A stretch of 64,000 nucleotides of DNA from positions 1 to 64,000 of the forward strand of contig JBKJIQ010000013.1 in assembly GCA_046598395.1 (NCBI GenBank), given 5' to 3'. Origin of the DNA: JAENVU01 sp046598395. GTDB lineage: Bacteria; Actinomycetota; Acidimicrobiia; IMCC26256; JAENVU01. The position numbers and the translations under genes were made by a program. The stretch's first letter is position 1. The number at the start of each line of letters is the position of its first letter. The notes beneath the pieces are model-generated. The model was not told the origin of the DNA and made no database searches. It saw nothing but the letters and a program-made list of their open reading frames with translations. This document shows positions 1-7,473 of the stretch, one piece after another.

Positions 1-116
1 TGGTCGGGCGCTTCGGGCTGCAACTCAACCTCGACGGCACCACGGCGGAACTCGCGGAACTCGAAACCACGCTGCTCCCAAAACTCGTCGACCGCATGCA
101 ACAAGCGGGTGCCTAA
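1..116 (+). CDS. 3' end of an unidentified gene (truncated by window edge)
   Basis: An open frame beginning at base 3 runs to a TAA at 114-116 and encodes the last 37 residues of a protein ending DRMQQAGA. The segment reads as a normal amphipathic C-terminus, with alternating acidic and Leu-rich stretches, and its GC-rich third codon positions match the neighbours. Too little is present to name a family. It is followed by a 68-base spacer before the methyltransferase at 185. Confidence 0.5.
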   Translation, partial: VGRFGLQLNLDGTTAELAELETTLLPKLVDRMQQAGA

Positions 117-184
117 CTCCAAGCGACCCGATCCGTTGGTGTCCTCGGCTTGCCCCCCGCCTCTCGCACCGACAGGCTGACCCG

Positions 185-829
185 ATGAGCGCGCCACCTT
201 CTCCGACCGGCGGCTGGTCGGATCCAGATCAGGTCACGTGGTACCTGGAGCGCATCGGGAAGCTCGAAGCCCGCCGATCGGGCGAGCAGATGCTCGCGGA
301 GTTGCTGCCGGCTGCACCGACACGAGTCCTCGACTTGGGATGTGGCGACGGTCGGCTCACCGAACTCGTGCTCGCGGCGCGCCCCTCCGTTGCCAGTTGC
401 ATTGCCATCGATCGGTCAGAGCCGATGCTCGCCGCGGCGCGCATGCGGTTCGGCCAGCAGCCGCTGGTCGACGTTCGGTTCTGGGATCTCGCCGATCCGG
501 TCACCTCATTCGGCTCATTCGACGTGATCGTGTCCGGCTTCGCGATCCACCACCTCGCCAACGATCGCAAGCGGGAGCTCTTCGCCGAGGTGGCCACCAT
601 GCTGTCGCCGGGCGGGGTCTTCGCAAATCTCGAGGTCGTGGCGTCGGCAACTCCCGCGCATCACGCGGCTTTCCTCGCAGCGATCGGCCGCACCGAGGAG
701 GACCCGGAAGATCAGCTGGTCGCGGTGGGGACTCAGCTGCAGTGGATGCGAGACGTCGGAATGATCGAAGTGGATTGCCTGTGGCGCTGGCGCGGGTTCG
801 CCCTCCTGGTCGGCGAGCAGGCGCGCTAG
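185..829 (+). CDS. class I SAM-dependent methyltransferase
   Basis: This 214-residue protein has the Rossmann-fold methyltransferase layout. Motif I is VLDLGCGDGRLTE at about residues 48-60, an acidic residue ends strand 2 (AIDRSEPM), a GFAIHHL segment follows strand 4, and a post-strand-4 loop LSPGGVF follows. The HHL segment resembles UbiE/trans-aconitate-type enzymes, but the substrate cannot be read from sequence. It starts at an ATG 68 bases after the upstream truncated gene. Its TAG stop falls in the first bases of a duplicated fragment of the tadG-like gene (826-958), so its C-terminus may have been altered when that fragment arrived (inference). Confidence 0.85.
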   Translation: MSAPPSPTGGWSDPDQVTWYLERIGKLEARRSGEQMLAELLPAAPTRVLDLGCGDGRLTELVLAARPSVASCIAIDRSEPMLAAARMRFGQQPLVDVRFWDLADPVTSFGSFDVIVSGFAIHHLANDRKRELFAEVATMLSPGGVFANLEVVASATPAHHAAFLAAIGRTEEDPEDQLVAVGTQLQWMRDVGMIEVDCLWRWRGFALLVGEQAR

Positions 830-958
830 CCCGTCCGGGGTGACGCGCTTGGGTGGGCGCCGATCTCTTGTGCACTCATGCCCACGAGTCCGAGGAAGAG
901 CGGGTGAACCGGGCGGGTCACCTGCACCACCCACCCGATCATTCACAACGTCGACGGT
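826..958 (-). pseudogene. decayed duplicate of the 3' end of the tadG-like gene
   Basis: These 133 bases align with 4163-4294, the last 132 bases of the tadG-like gene, with about 11 mismatches and one single-base insertion (roughly 91% identity by eye). Similarity starts abruptly at CTAG and ends abruptly at 958. The extra base, in a GTG-repeat stretch, shifts the frame, so the copy cannot encode the tadG C-terminus. It lies between two convergent methyltransferase genes and supplies the stop codons of both. I read it as a gene remnant from duplication or recombination, not a functional gene. Confidence 0.8.
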
Positions 959-1610
959 GACGCGCCACTACGAATCCCTGCGGTGTCGTCTCGTGGTCGA
1001 ACTCGGGTTCCCGTAGCGCGGTGGCGCGCACCTCGAGTCCGGCTTGCTCAAGGCGATCGGCCACCTCGGCGAGGTTGTGTCGATAGCTGGTCAGAGGCAG
1101 ACCCGTCCCGTGAGCGTCGCTTCGGTGGATGGGCTCACCATTGCCTGCTTGGAAGGCCACCAACACGTATCCACCGGGGCTCAGCACGCGCTCGATCTCG
1201 GCGAAGGCGTCCCCGAGATGCTCTGGGGGTGTGTAGATGATCGAGTACCAACAGACGACCCCGGCGAGCGATCCCTCGTCCATGGGAAGGTCGTCGAGCT
1301 GACCGTCCTCGAACTCGATATCAGGGTGAGCCATCCGAGCGGCGGCGAGCATCCCCGGGGCCACATCCACCCCGATGACGTCGAGGCCGTGCCTCGCAAG
1401 GAAGGCCGCCACCCGGCCCGGTCCGCATCCGACATCGGCGACGCGCTTGCCGGTTCCGGCTACAACGAGCTCGACGAACGCCAAGAGCAACGACTGGTCG
1501 ACCGGCGTCTCCGTCGCAGAGCTGAGCTGAGTGCCTACGAACTCGACGTAGCTACTAGCGGGCGAGTTGTAGACGGCCCGGGCCGTCGCGACGTGGTCTT
1601 CCTGTGGCAC
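939..1610 (-). CDS. class I SAM-dependent methyltransferase (UbiE/Methyltransf_11-like)
   Basis: About 223 residues. SAM motif I is VADVGCGPGRVAAFL at about residues 57-71, an acidic strand-2 end follows (GVDVAPGM), then CWYSIIYTP and an LSPGGYVLVAF segment typical of small-molecule methyltransferases. The start is taken as the GTG at 1610. The frame stays open further upstream, but that part overlaps the thioesterase gene and looks non-coding. The last residues (RHRRRCE) and the stop lie inside the duplicated tadG fragment, so the original C-terminus may have been replaced. The substrate is unknown. Confidence 0.8.
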   Translation of the reverse strand: MPQEDHVATARAVYNSPASSYVEFVGTQLSSATETPVDQSLLLAFVELVVAGTGKRVADVGCGPGRVAAFLARHGLDVIGVDVAPGMLAAARMAHPDIEFEDGQLDDLPMDEGSLAGVVCWYSIIYTPPEHLGDAFAEIERVLSPGGYVLVAFQAGNGEPIHRSDAHGTGLPLTSYRHNLAEVADRLEQAGLEVRATALREPEFDHETTPQGFVVARHRRRCE

Positions 1611-1690
1611 CCGCCCGACTCTATTCAGAGACGGCGAGCGCACCAGCGCCGATCGCAGACGATCGACGCGCCACCACCGCTCGGCGCGAG

Positions 1691-2521
1691 TCAGGGCGAG
1701 ACGTGCCGTAGGAGCATTTCCTGAGCCATGGACGCGACGATCAGGCCCTGGGGGTTTCGGATCACGCCGCGCAGGGTGCCGCGTCCGCCGGCATTCACGA
1801 GACTCTGCACCTCTTGGAGGAGCCAACTGTCGGCGCGGGCGGGCCGGTGGAACCAGGCGCTGTGATCGAGACTGATCATGCCGGTGGTGTCGCCATCGAG
1901 GTGAAGCGGCCGCCCACCGACACCAGTCCAATCGGTCGCATAGCCGAGCAGCGCGGCGTGGAGGTGGGGGGCGTCGTCGAGGACCCGGGGCAGACGGAAC
2001 CAGTGGCGGTGGGTCGCGTCGCGAGTCCCATCGGCTCGCACGGGGCTGGGCCCGATCCAACGCACATCCCAGGGACCAACCTCGCCTTCGGCGGCGGCGT
2101 CGGCCTCGGGGAGTTCTTCGGGCTGGGCGACATCGTCGGGGATCCCTGAGAGGTTGTACTCGTACCCGTCGGTATCAGCGGTGAACGAACACGTCATGGT
2201 GACGACCGGCTTGTCATCCTGCGACGCTGTGATGTGGTGCAGATTGAATGACCGTCCGGCCTTCACCACGTCGCTGCGGAACACGATCTCGTGCCCTCCT
2301 TGCACGGGTCGGAGGAAGTGCGCGTGCAGCGAGTGGAGCCGGCTTCCGACCGGAGCGTCACCGCACGCCGCGCTGATCGTGAGCGCGAGCCCGACACCGC
2401 CGAAGACCACTGGCCCGTACCAGTCGGGTGTGCGTCCGACCCACGTGTCTCCCCGGCGAACGTGGTGCAGCACGTCGAGGAAATCGTCAATCGCCGCCTG
2501 CTGCTGCTCGACCCGGTCCAT
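1691..2521 (-). CDS. acyl-CoA thioesterase II (TesB-like, double hotdog)
   Basis: A 276-residue protein beginning MDRVEQQQAAIDDFLDVL, the usual length and N-terminus of TesB-family thioesterases, which hydrolyse acyl-CoA to free acid and CoA. The N-terminal hotdog domain carries WYGPVVFGGVGLALTISAA and the substrate-facing HSLHAHFLRP segment. The second hotdog carries GMISLDHSAWFHRP, where the Asp belongs to the family's catalytic triad. The ATG at 2519-2521 lies 4 bases after the stop of the upstream hydratase gene, so the two are almost certainly co-transcribed in acyl-CoA metabolism. Confidence 0.9.
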   Translation of the reverse strand: MDRVEQQQAAIDDFLDVLHHVRRGDTWVGRTPDWYGPVVFGGVGLALTISAACGDAPVGSRLHSLHAHFLRPVQGGHEIVFRSDVVKAGRSFNLHHITASQDDKPVVTMTCSFTADTDGYEYNLSGIPDDVAQPEELPEADAAAEGEVGPWDVRWIGPSPVRADGTRDATHRHWFRLPRVLDDAPHLHAALLGYATDWTGVGGRPLHLDGDTTGMISLDHSAWFHRPARADSWLLQEVQSLVNAGGRGTLRGVIRNPQGLIVASMAQEMLLRHVSP

Positions 2522-2525
2522 CACC

Positions 2526-3326
2526 TCAGCGCCCGCGGAACTCGGGAGTGCGCTTCTCGATGATGGCCTGCATCGCCTCGTGTCCGTCCTCGCTGTCGAG
2601 GCCTGCGAGCGCGTTGCGGAGCTCATCGGCCAGGCGCGCGGTGACGTCGGTGACCAATGGTGTTCTGGCGACGAGTCGTTTCGTGCGCCGCACCGCCAGC
2701 GGCGCCTGGGCGGCAACGGTCTCACAGAACTCCAGCAACCGCGCGTCGAGCTGATCTGCCGCGACGACCTCGGACACGAACCCGCGTCGCAGGGCCTCGT
2801 CGGCTTCCACGAAGCGGGACTCGAGCAGAAATCGCATCGCGGTTTCGTGGCCAACGAGGGTTGGCAGCGACCAGGTCAGGCCCCCATCGGGTGACGTACC
2901 CGCGCGCAAGTATCCCGGGTGCAGGCGCGCCGTATCGGCCGCGATCCGGATATCGGCAGCCATCGCCAACGAGAGACCCAAACCGACGGCCGCCCCGCTG
3001 ATTCCGGCGACAACCGGCTTGTCGGTCTCGAAACGCAGCGCCAGAAGAAACCGTCCGACCCAGCCCTTCTCGTCGAGTATCTGCTCTTGGTCCGACATTC
3101 CGGTCTCGCCCGGCGCGTCATCGCCACCGGCCAGGTCGAGGCCAGAACAGAACGCATTTCCGTTGCCAGTAAGAGCCACGACCCGGACGTTGTCGTCAGC
3201 CTGGGCGTCGCCGACCGCCCGCAAGACGCTCCAGCCGAGAGAGGAGGTCAGCGCGTTCTTACGTTCCGGGCGATTGAGCCGCAAGATCCGTACGTGCCCA
3301 ACGGTCTCCGCGATCAGATGCGACAT
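2526..3326 (-). CDS. enoyl-CoA hydratase/isomerase family protein
   Basis: About 266 residues of crotonase fold. The start is MSHLIAETVGHVRILRLNRPERKNAL, followed by the oxyanion-hole region NAFCSGLDLAG and the second oxyanion segment GISGAAVGLGLSLAMAADIRIA, then TWSLPTLVGHETAM. The position that is Glu in classical hydratases is not clearly conserved, so hydratase and isomerase activity cannot be told apart. An in-frame GTG lies two codons upstream of the chosen ATG. The gene is in an apparent operon with the thioesterase (4-base gap) and divergent from the ParA-like gene. Confidence 0.88.
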   Translation of the reverse strand: MSHLIAETVGHVRILRLNRPERKNALTSSLGWSVLRAVGDAQADDNVRVVALTGNGNAFCSGLDLAGGDDAPGETGMSDQEQILDEKGWVGRFLLALRFETDKPVVAGISGAAVGLGLSLAMAADIRIAADTARLHPGYLRAGTSPDGGLTWSLPTLVGHETAMRFLLESRFVEADEALRRGFVSEVVAADQLDARLLEFCETVAAQAPLAVRRTKRLVARTPLVTDVTARLADELRNALAGLDSEDGHEAMQAIIEKRTPEFRGR

Positions 3327-3515
3327 CCCCACAGGCTGTCACGCGAGACCAGGCTGTGCCTGTGGGTTACCGCTCCAACGGCGCGCTTCGTGGGCAACGA
3401 CGAAGCGACGGGTGCTCGCTCAGCTCCACTGCCCGAACGCCCGGTAGCGGTGTGCGGGCTAGATGTACGCCCGCCGACCAGCATGACCATCCGAGCAGTT
3501 GACTAGTTTCCACCC

Positions 3516-4115
3516 ATGATCATGGTGGTTGCAGCACTCAAGGGCGGCGTCGGCAAGACGACAACCTCCGTCTACCTAGCCGCGGTCGCGTCGGCGAGCC
3601 GTCGCGCCGTGACCTTGATCGACGCCGACGCTCAGGCGAGCGCAGCAGAGTGGATCGAACAGGCCGACACCGAACCGCTCGACGCGGTGACCGTTGTCGA
3701 AGCGCCGACGGGCCGGCTCCTCACCCGAGCGCTCGAGCGCGTCGATCCCGACGAGGTCGGGATCGTCGACTCCGCGCCCGGCAACGAACGGATGTTGGAA
3801 CAGGCCATGTCCGTCGCCGATTGCATCGTCATCCCGACTCGAGTCGGCGGCGTCGAGACCGCGCGGGCCGAGGAAGTATTCGACATGGTGCCCCGCAAGA
3901 CACCGGCCGGGCTCGTCATCTGCTCGGCGCGCACCTCCACCCGCGACTACCAAGAGGCGATCGCGGCGTGGCGCGCCGCGCAGGTGCCGGTCTGGGGATC
4001 CATCCCGGAACGCGTCTCCATCGCATCGGGACCGGACCGCGTGCTCGCGGCCGACGGTCTCGACAGCTATCGGAGCATCTGGCGTCGTGCACTGCGGTCC
4101 CTCCGCGAGACCTGA
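3516..4115 (+). CDS. ParA/MinD-family ATPase (short)
   Basis: A 199-residue protein starting MIMVVAALKGGVGKTTTSVYL, a perfect deviant Walker A motif (KGGVGKTT) at residues 9-16. LIDADAQASAAEWIEQ is the A' box and VDSAPG the Walker B-like segment. It lacks the DNA-binding N-terminal extension of plasmid ParA and matches the short ParA/Soj type. No parB or parS-like site is next to it. It points towards the 3' end of the Tad operon, whose own TadZ is a degenerate member of the same superfamily, so a role in pilus positioning or in genome/plasmid partition are both possible. Confidence 0.85.
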   Translation: MIMVVAALKGGVGKTTTSVYLAAVASASRRAVTLIDADAQASAAEWIEQADTEPLDAVTVVEAPTGRLLTRALERVDPDEVGIVDSAPGNERMLEQAMSVADCIVIPTRVGGVETARAEEVFDMVPRKTPAGLVICSARTSTRDYQEAIAAWRAAQVPVWGSIPERVSIASGPDRVLAADGLDSYRSIWRRALRSLRET

Positions 4116-4162
4116 TCGACGATTCTCCGGTTCGCCTGGCAACGCACCGGTGGACACAACAC

Positions 4163-4294
4163 CTAGCCCGTTTGGGGTGACGCGCTTGCGTGGGCGCCGA
4201 TCTGCTGCGCACTCATGCCCACGAGCCCAAGGAAGAGCGGGTGAACGGGGCGGGTCACCTGCACCACCACCCGATCATTCACGACATCGACGGT
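4163..4294 (-). repeat. parent copy of the duplicated tadG 3' segment
   Basis: This is the intact, in-frame copy of the 132-base segment repeated at 826-958. It encodes the last ~43 residues of the tadG-like protein through its TAG stop. The boundary at 4163 coincides with the stop codon and the other boundary is inside the coding sequence. The two copies point the same way, so homologous recombination between them would delete about 3.3 kb holding the thioesterase, hydratase and parA genes. Confidence 0.8.
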
Positions 4295-4576
4295 CGCTCG
4301 GGTGTCGGCAGGAAGCGACGACTGCGAGAGCACATCGTTGACCGCGCGTCGCGCCTCGAGGGCATTGAGTCGAACGTCGAGGCCGCCACTGGATCGATAG
4401 ACGCCCTCGTCGAGCGATGACGCGCCCGCGAGCGCGGCGCTGTCGGCCACGTTCTGAAGGTCGCGTCGCGCGGTGAACATTCGGGCACCATCCACCGCGA
4501 GCCCCACGAACATCAACCCGATCAACAACACGCCGACGAGAAACACTGATGCCTGGCCCGACTGGTCCCGTTTCAA
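4163..4576 (-). CDS. TadG-like pseudopilin, last gene of the Tad operon
   Basis: 137 residues starting MKRDQSGQASVFLVGVLLIGLMFVGLAVDGARMFTARR, with one N-terminal membrane helix. The RDQSGQASV start and the VDGARMFTARRDLQNVADSAALAGA stretch are typical of Tad pilus-assembly proteins of the TadG/TadE-like type. Unlike the two upstream TadE proteins it lacks the Glu five residues after the Gly, as is usual for TadG. The start is a TTG overlapping the upstream TGA (TTGA). The last 132 bases are duplicated at 826-958. Confidence 0.8.
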   Translation of the reverse strand: MKRDQSGQASVFLVGVLLIGLMFVGLAVDGARMFTARRDLQNVADSAALAGASSLDEGVYRSSGGLDVRLNALEARRAVNDVLSQSSLPADTRATVDVVNDRVVVQVTRPVHPLFLGLVGMSAQQIGAHASASPQTG

Positions 4577-5001
4577 CTTCCGCTCCGATACCGGTCGAGG
4601 CGAACCGCGTGGGTCGCCTCCACCGGAACCCGAAGACTCGGGAACAGCGCGCCAAGGAACGGAATCCGCGCCACCGGGACATCGGTGTGCACCCGGATGA
4701 CCAGCACCTCGCCCCGATGGCGCAGACCCACCACCGTTGCGCGCAACGACCCTGGTGCCAGCCCATGGTTTCGGCCCGCCAACTCGACCGCGAGATCACC
4801 GCGCCGAACCGCATCGGCCTCGGAACCTGCCACCACGACCGCGCGGCCGTACTCGCGGGCCGCGGCACTCGTGGCCAACGTCGCGCGATGCAACGACCCG
4901 AAGACCACGAGTACATGCAACAAGACGCCGAAGATCAACGACCCGAGAATCGCCATCTCCACAATCGCATTGCCCTGCTCGCGTCTCCGTTGCCTACCCA
5001 C
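4573..5001 (-). CDS. TadE-family pseudopilin (second copy)
   Basis: About 142 residues from a GTG at 5001, giving VGRQRRREQGNAIVEMAIL. The class IV prepilin-type signal EQG followed by NAIVEM keeps Glu at +5, and one hydrophobic helix follows (LGSLIFGVLLHVLVVFGS). The periplasmic part is short and mixed. It overlaps the stop of the upstream tadE by 8 bases and the TTG of the tadG-like gene by 4, showing tight translational coupling. TadE/TadF-type minor pilins are processed by the prepilin peptidase and are needed for Flp pilus formation in known systems. Confidence 0.8.
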   Translation of the reverse strand: MGRQRRREQGNAIVEMAILGSLIFGVLLHVLVVFGSLHRATLATSAAAREYGRAVVVAGSEADAVRRGDLAVELAGRNHGLAPGSLRATVVGLRHRGEVLVIRVHTDVPVARIPFLGALFPSLRVPVEATHAVRLDRYRSGS

Positions 5002-5410
5002 CCGGCAATGCCTCGTCCTCGTCGAACGCACGCGCCTCGGCCGACACGTCGAGCGGCGCAAGGAACGGCACAATCTGGGGCGCCCGACCGCGGGTACGCA
5101 CCACCACGGTGTCACCATCTTGGGCTATCTCCACCGCGAAGCCAGCACCACGCGCCCCCAGCCCGTCGTGCAACACCGACCGAACCCGCGCCACGCCATC
5201 ACCCAACGGCCGGCCGCTCTCCGCCGCGACGCGCGCGCCTTCGTCGGCCGCGTTCACAGTGACGTTGCGCGCCCAAACCCACAGCGCGGCCTGCATCAAC
5301 ACCATCAGCGCGACCGTCGCGAGCAGCATCACACCAAGGAACTCCACGACCGTCGCGCCTCGCTCCCGTTGCGCCCCCCGGCGGTCAGCCGCGGAGCTGA
5401 TTGAGTGCAT
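4994..5410 (-). CDS. TadE-family pseudopilin (first copy)
   Basis: About 138 residues. An N-terminal RRGAQRERGATVVEF gives a prepilin peptidase-type site (RERG then ATVVEF, Glu at +5, Phe at +6), then a single membrane helix VMLLATVALMVLMQAALWVW and a soluble domain with NVTVNAADEGARVAA, characteristic of TadE. The ATG at 5410 sits inside the 3' end of the small flp-like gene (26-base overlap), so translation is probably coupled. It is a structural minor pilin or assembly factor of the Tad system. Confidence 0.85.
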   Translation of the reverse strand: MHSISSAADRRGAQRERGATVVEFLGVMLLATVALMVLMQAALWVWARNVTVNAADEGARVAAESGRPLGDGVARVRSVLHDGLGARGAGFAVEIAQDGDTVVVRTRGRAPQIVPFLAPLDVSAEARAFDEDEALPGG

Positions 5411-5537
5411 CACTCACGATCGACGTCAGATCCGGCTGCACGATCGCCCACAAGGCCATCACAATGCCGATCCCCATCACCAGGAGCATCACCCACTCCG
5501 GAATTGATCCCCGCTCGTCCCGAACCACTGCTCGCAT
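5385..5537 (-). CDS. Flp-like small pilin of the Tad locus
   Basis: A 50-residue protein starting MRAVVRDERG and continuing SIPEWVMLLVMGIGIVMALW. It has an AGGAG ribosome binding site seven bases before its ATG and begins 11 bases after the tadC stop, the position flp occupies in Tad operons. The layout (short basic leader, Gly, hydrophobic helix, short tail) fits Flp. The Glu is at +4 after the Gly, not +5 as in canonical Flp (G-x4-E-Y), and Trp replaces Tyr. Either this is a divergent actinobacterial pilin type or the true pilin is encoded elsewhere. No other pilin-like gene is visible in the window. Confidence 0.7.
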   Translation of the reverse strand: MRAVVRDERGSIPEWVMLLVMGIGIVMALWAIVQPDLTSIVSDALNQLRG

Positions 5538-5548
5538 CCGTGCTCCTT

Positions 5549-6478
5549 TCATCGGGCCAACGTCCTGATGGCCACTACACCGGGATAGAAGGCAAAGACA
5601 ATCGCGACCGGGAGGATCAGCGCGACGACCGGTACCAACATCGAGACCTGTTTCTTGCCCGCGACTTCGATCAAATCGCGCTTGTCCTGCTCACGCAGGT
5701 CGAAGGCAATCGAGCGCAACGCATCAGCCAGCGGGATCCCCCGCTCCTGCGCCGCGACCACGGCAGTCACGAACCGATCGAACGCGGGGAGGCCGAGCAC
5801 GCGCGCTCGCGCTTCCAACGCGACGGTCAGCGGCGTGCCCATCCGTGCGGTTCGCAGCGCAGCGCGCAGTTCGACAGACAACGGCCCGCCCCCTGCTTCT
5901 GCGACCATCCCGAGTGCGCCGCGCAGGCTCTCGCCGGCAGTGACCGCCAGGCACACCATGTCGACGACCGTAGGCAACGCGATCCGCACGTCGTCGCGGC
6001 GTCGTTCGGCCGCCTTCGTCAGACTGCGATCGCGTGCCACCACCCCGACGACACCGGCGATCGCGGCCAACCCGAGCACCATGGCAGGCGACATCGATCC
6101 GGCGCTCGACGCCACAGCTCCAAAAACCACACCACCGATGATTCCCGCGAGCCCCCACGTGGCCTGCTCGACTCGAAACGTCGACGGATCGAGCGGTGAA
6201 GCAGCGGCTTCGAGCCGTTCGGAGAGATCCGCGCCGCCGCCCATGATCCGGTGAAGGCGTTCGCCCATCGCCGAGAGAAACGGATCGAACACGGCTCCGA
6301 TACCAACCCGTGTGGCCTGGTTCCCGAGCAGGTTCGAACGGCGCGGATTGAGCGCTCCCAAATACGGCGTCAACCGCTGGCCTAAGCGCGGGCGTCGAAA
6401 TCGAGGAAGCGCGCTGGCCATGACCACGAGTCCCAACGCGCCGAACAGGACCACGGCGATTGCCCGCAACGCGCTCAT
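5549..6478 (-). CDS. tadC: TadC-like type II/IV secretion F-domain protein
   Basis: About 309 residues. The start MSALRAIAVVLFGALG is preceded by AGGAG at a good distance; a GTG 14 codons upstream is less likely. The T2SSF domain lies in the second half (AERRRDDVRIALPTVVDMVCLAVTAG, then GLPAFDRFVTAVVAAQERGIPLADALR), flanked by membrane helices and ending with VSMLVPVVALILPVAIVFAFYPG. TadB and TadC form the inner-membrane platform that works with the TadA ATPase in pilus assembly. It lies 88 bases downstream of tadB and 11 bases upstream of the flp-like gene. Confidence 0.87.
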   Translation of the reverse strand: MSALRAIAVVLFGALGLVVMASALPRFRRPRLGQRLTPYLGALNPRRSNLLGNQATRVGIGAVFDPFLSAMGERLHRIMGGGADLSERLEAAASPLDPSTFRVEQATWGLAGIIGGVVFGAVASSAGSMSPAMVLGLAAIAGVVGVVARDRSLTKAAERRRDDVRIALPTVVDMVCLAVTAGESLRGALGMVAEAGGGPLSVELRAALRTARMGTPLTVALEARARVLGLPAFDRFVTAVVAAQERGIPLADALRSIAFDLREQDKRDLIEVAGKKQVSMLVPVVALILPVAIVFAFYPGVVAIRTLAR

Positions 6479-6566
6479 CTCTTCCGCTCCTGACCCTGCG
6501 GGTCGGGCCGCTCGGGCCACGCTCCGCTACCCAGACGGCAGCAACGCCTGATGAGTCCCGCTGCGC

Positions 6567-7460
6567 TCACGCCATCCGCTCCATTGGAGCGAGCACACGT
6601 GGCTCTTCAGGAAGACGGCCGAGGCGCACCATCAGGCGGTACCCGATCATCGTCACACCAGCGCCGGCGACGAGCACCGCCATTCCGGCCGGCGAGTCGA
6701 AGGCCTGCGCGCCTTGTGGGCGACTCGCCACCAGTACCAGCACCAACCACGGGGCCGATGCCGAGACCCGTGCAGCAATCACTGTCCACGACTGGCGAGC
6801 TTCAATCTCGCGACGGGTCGCTACGTCCTCGCGAAGGAACTCTGCGAGCGTCCGCAAGACTCGCCCCAGCTCGCGACCGCCAACCCGATGGGCCAACACC
6901 AACGTCGTGACCACCCGATCAGCGATGGGATCCGCAACCGTGGCTCCCATTCGCTCGAGCGCTCCCACCAGATCTCCGGTGATCCGATGATCCGAGAGCA
7001 CGGCGCGAAATACGGGCCGGAGCGCATCCGGCCCCCGCTCGGCCACCACTGCGATCGCCCCAGGGAGCGTGTCGCCAGTGCGGACCGCACCCGCGAGCAG
7101 TTCGACCGAGTCGGGCCAGGCCTGACGCCGCGACGAACGCAGTGCGCGCCGGTGCCCGCGGTAGTAGCTCGCGGGGGCCAGTGCTCCACCGACCGTCGCG
7201 ATCGCCGCCACGGCGAGGGACCCGACGACCACGAGCGCAATCGCGCCTGCCGCGCATCCGACCGCAGCACTCGCGCCCGCGAACTGGATTGGACTCGCAT
7301 GTCCGATCCCGCTTGCGGCCAGCCAGTTCGAGCACCCACGCATCACGGTCGCCGACGTCCTCAGTGCCCACGCCCTCAGTGCCGGCGGTCGTGCGCGCGT
7401 CAGGGAGTCGAACACCATGAGCACACCAAGCCCCAACAGCAACGCGATCACGACACTCAT
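6567..7460 (-). CDS. tadB: TadB-like type II/IV secretion F-domain protein
   Basis: 297 residues with N-terminal membrane helices (SVVIALLLGLGVLMVF and a second pair near residues 75-100), a cytosolic T2SSF domain (WPDSVELLAGAVRTGDTLPGAI, later DRVVTTLVLAHRVGGRELGRVLRTLAEFLRED) and C-terminal helices. The RTGDTLPGAI and LREDVATRREIEARQSW segments are typical of TadB. It starts 13 bases after the tadA stop. It is the platform-protein partner of TadC. Confidence 0.87.
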   Translation of the reverse strand: MSVVIALLLGLGVLMVFDSLTRARPPALRAWALRTSATVMRGCSNWLAASGIGHASPIQFAGASAAVGCAAGAIALVVVGSLAVAAIATVGGALAPASYYRGHRRALRSSRRQAWPDSVELLAGAVRTGDTLPGAIAVVAERGPDALRPVFRAVLSDHRITGDLVGALERMGATVADPIADRVVTTLVLAHRVGGRELGRVLRTLAEFLREDVATRREIEARQSWTVIAARVSASAPWLVLVLVASRPQGAQAFDSPAGMAVLVAGAGVTMIGYRLMVRLGRLPEEPRVLAPMERMA

Positions 7461-7473
7461 CGTGGTCGCTCAC

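Noticed and set aside
3384..3407. Seven-bp inverted repeat with a 10-base loop in the divergent spacer before parA
   Set aside because: Short arms and a large loop are expected by chance in GC-rich DNA. No link to a start or stop.
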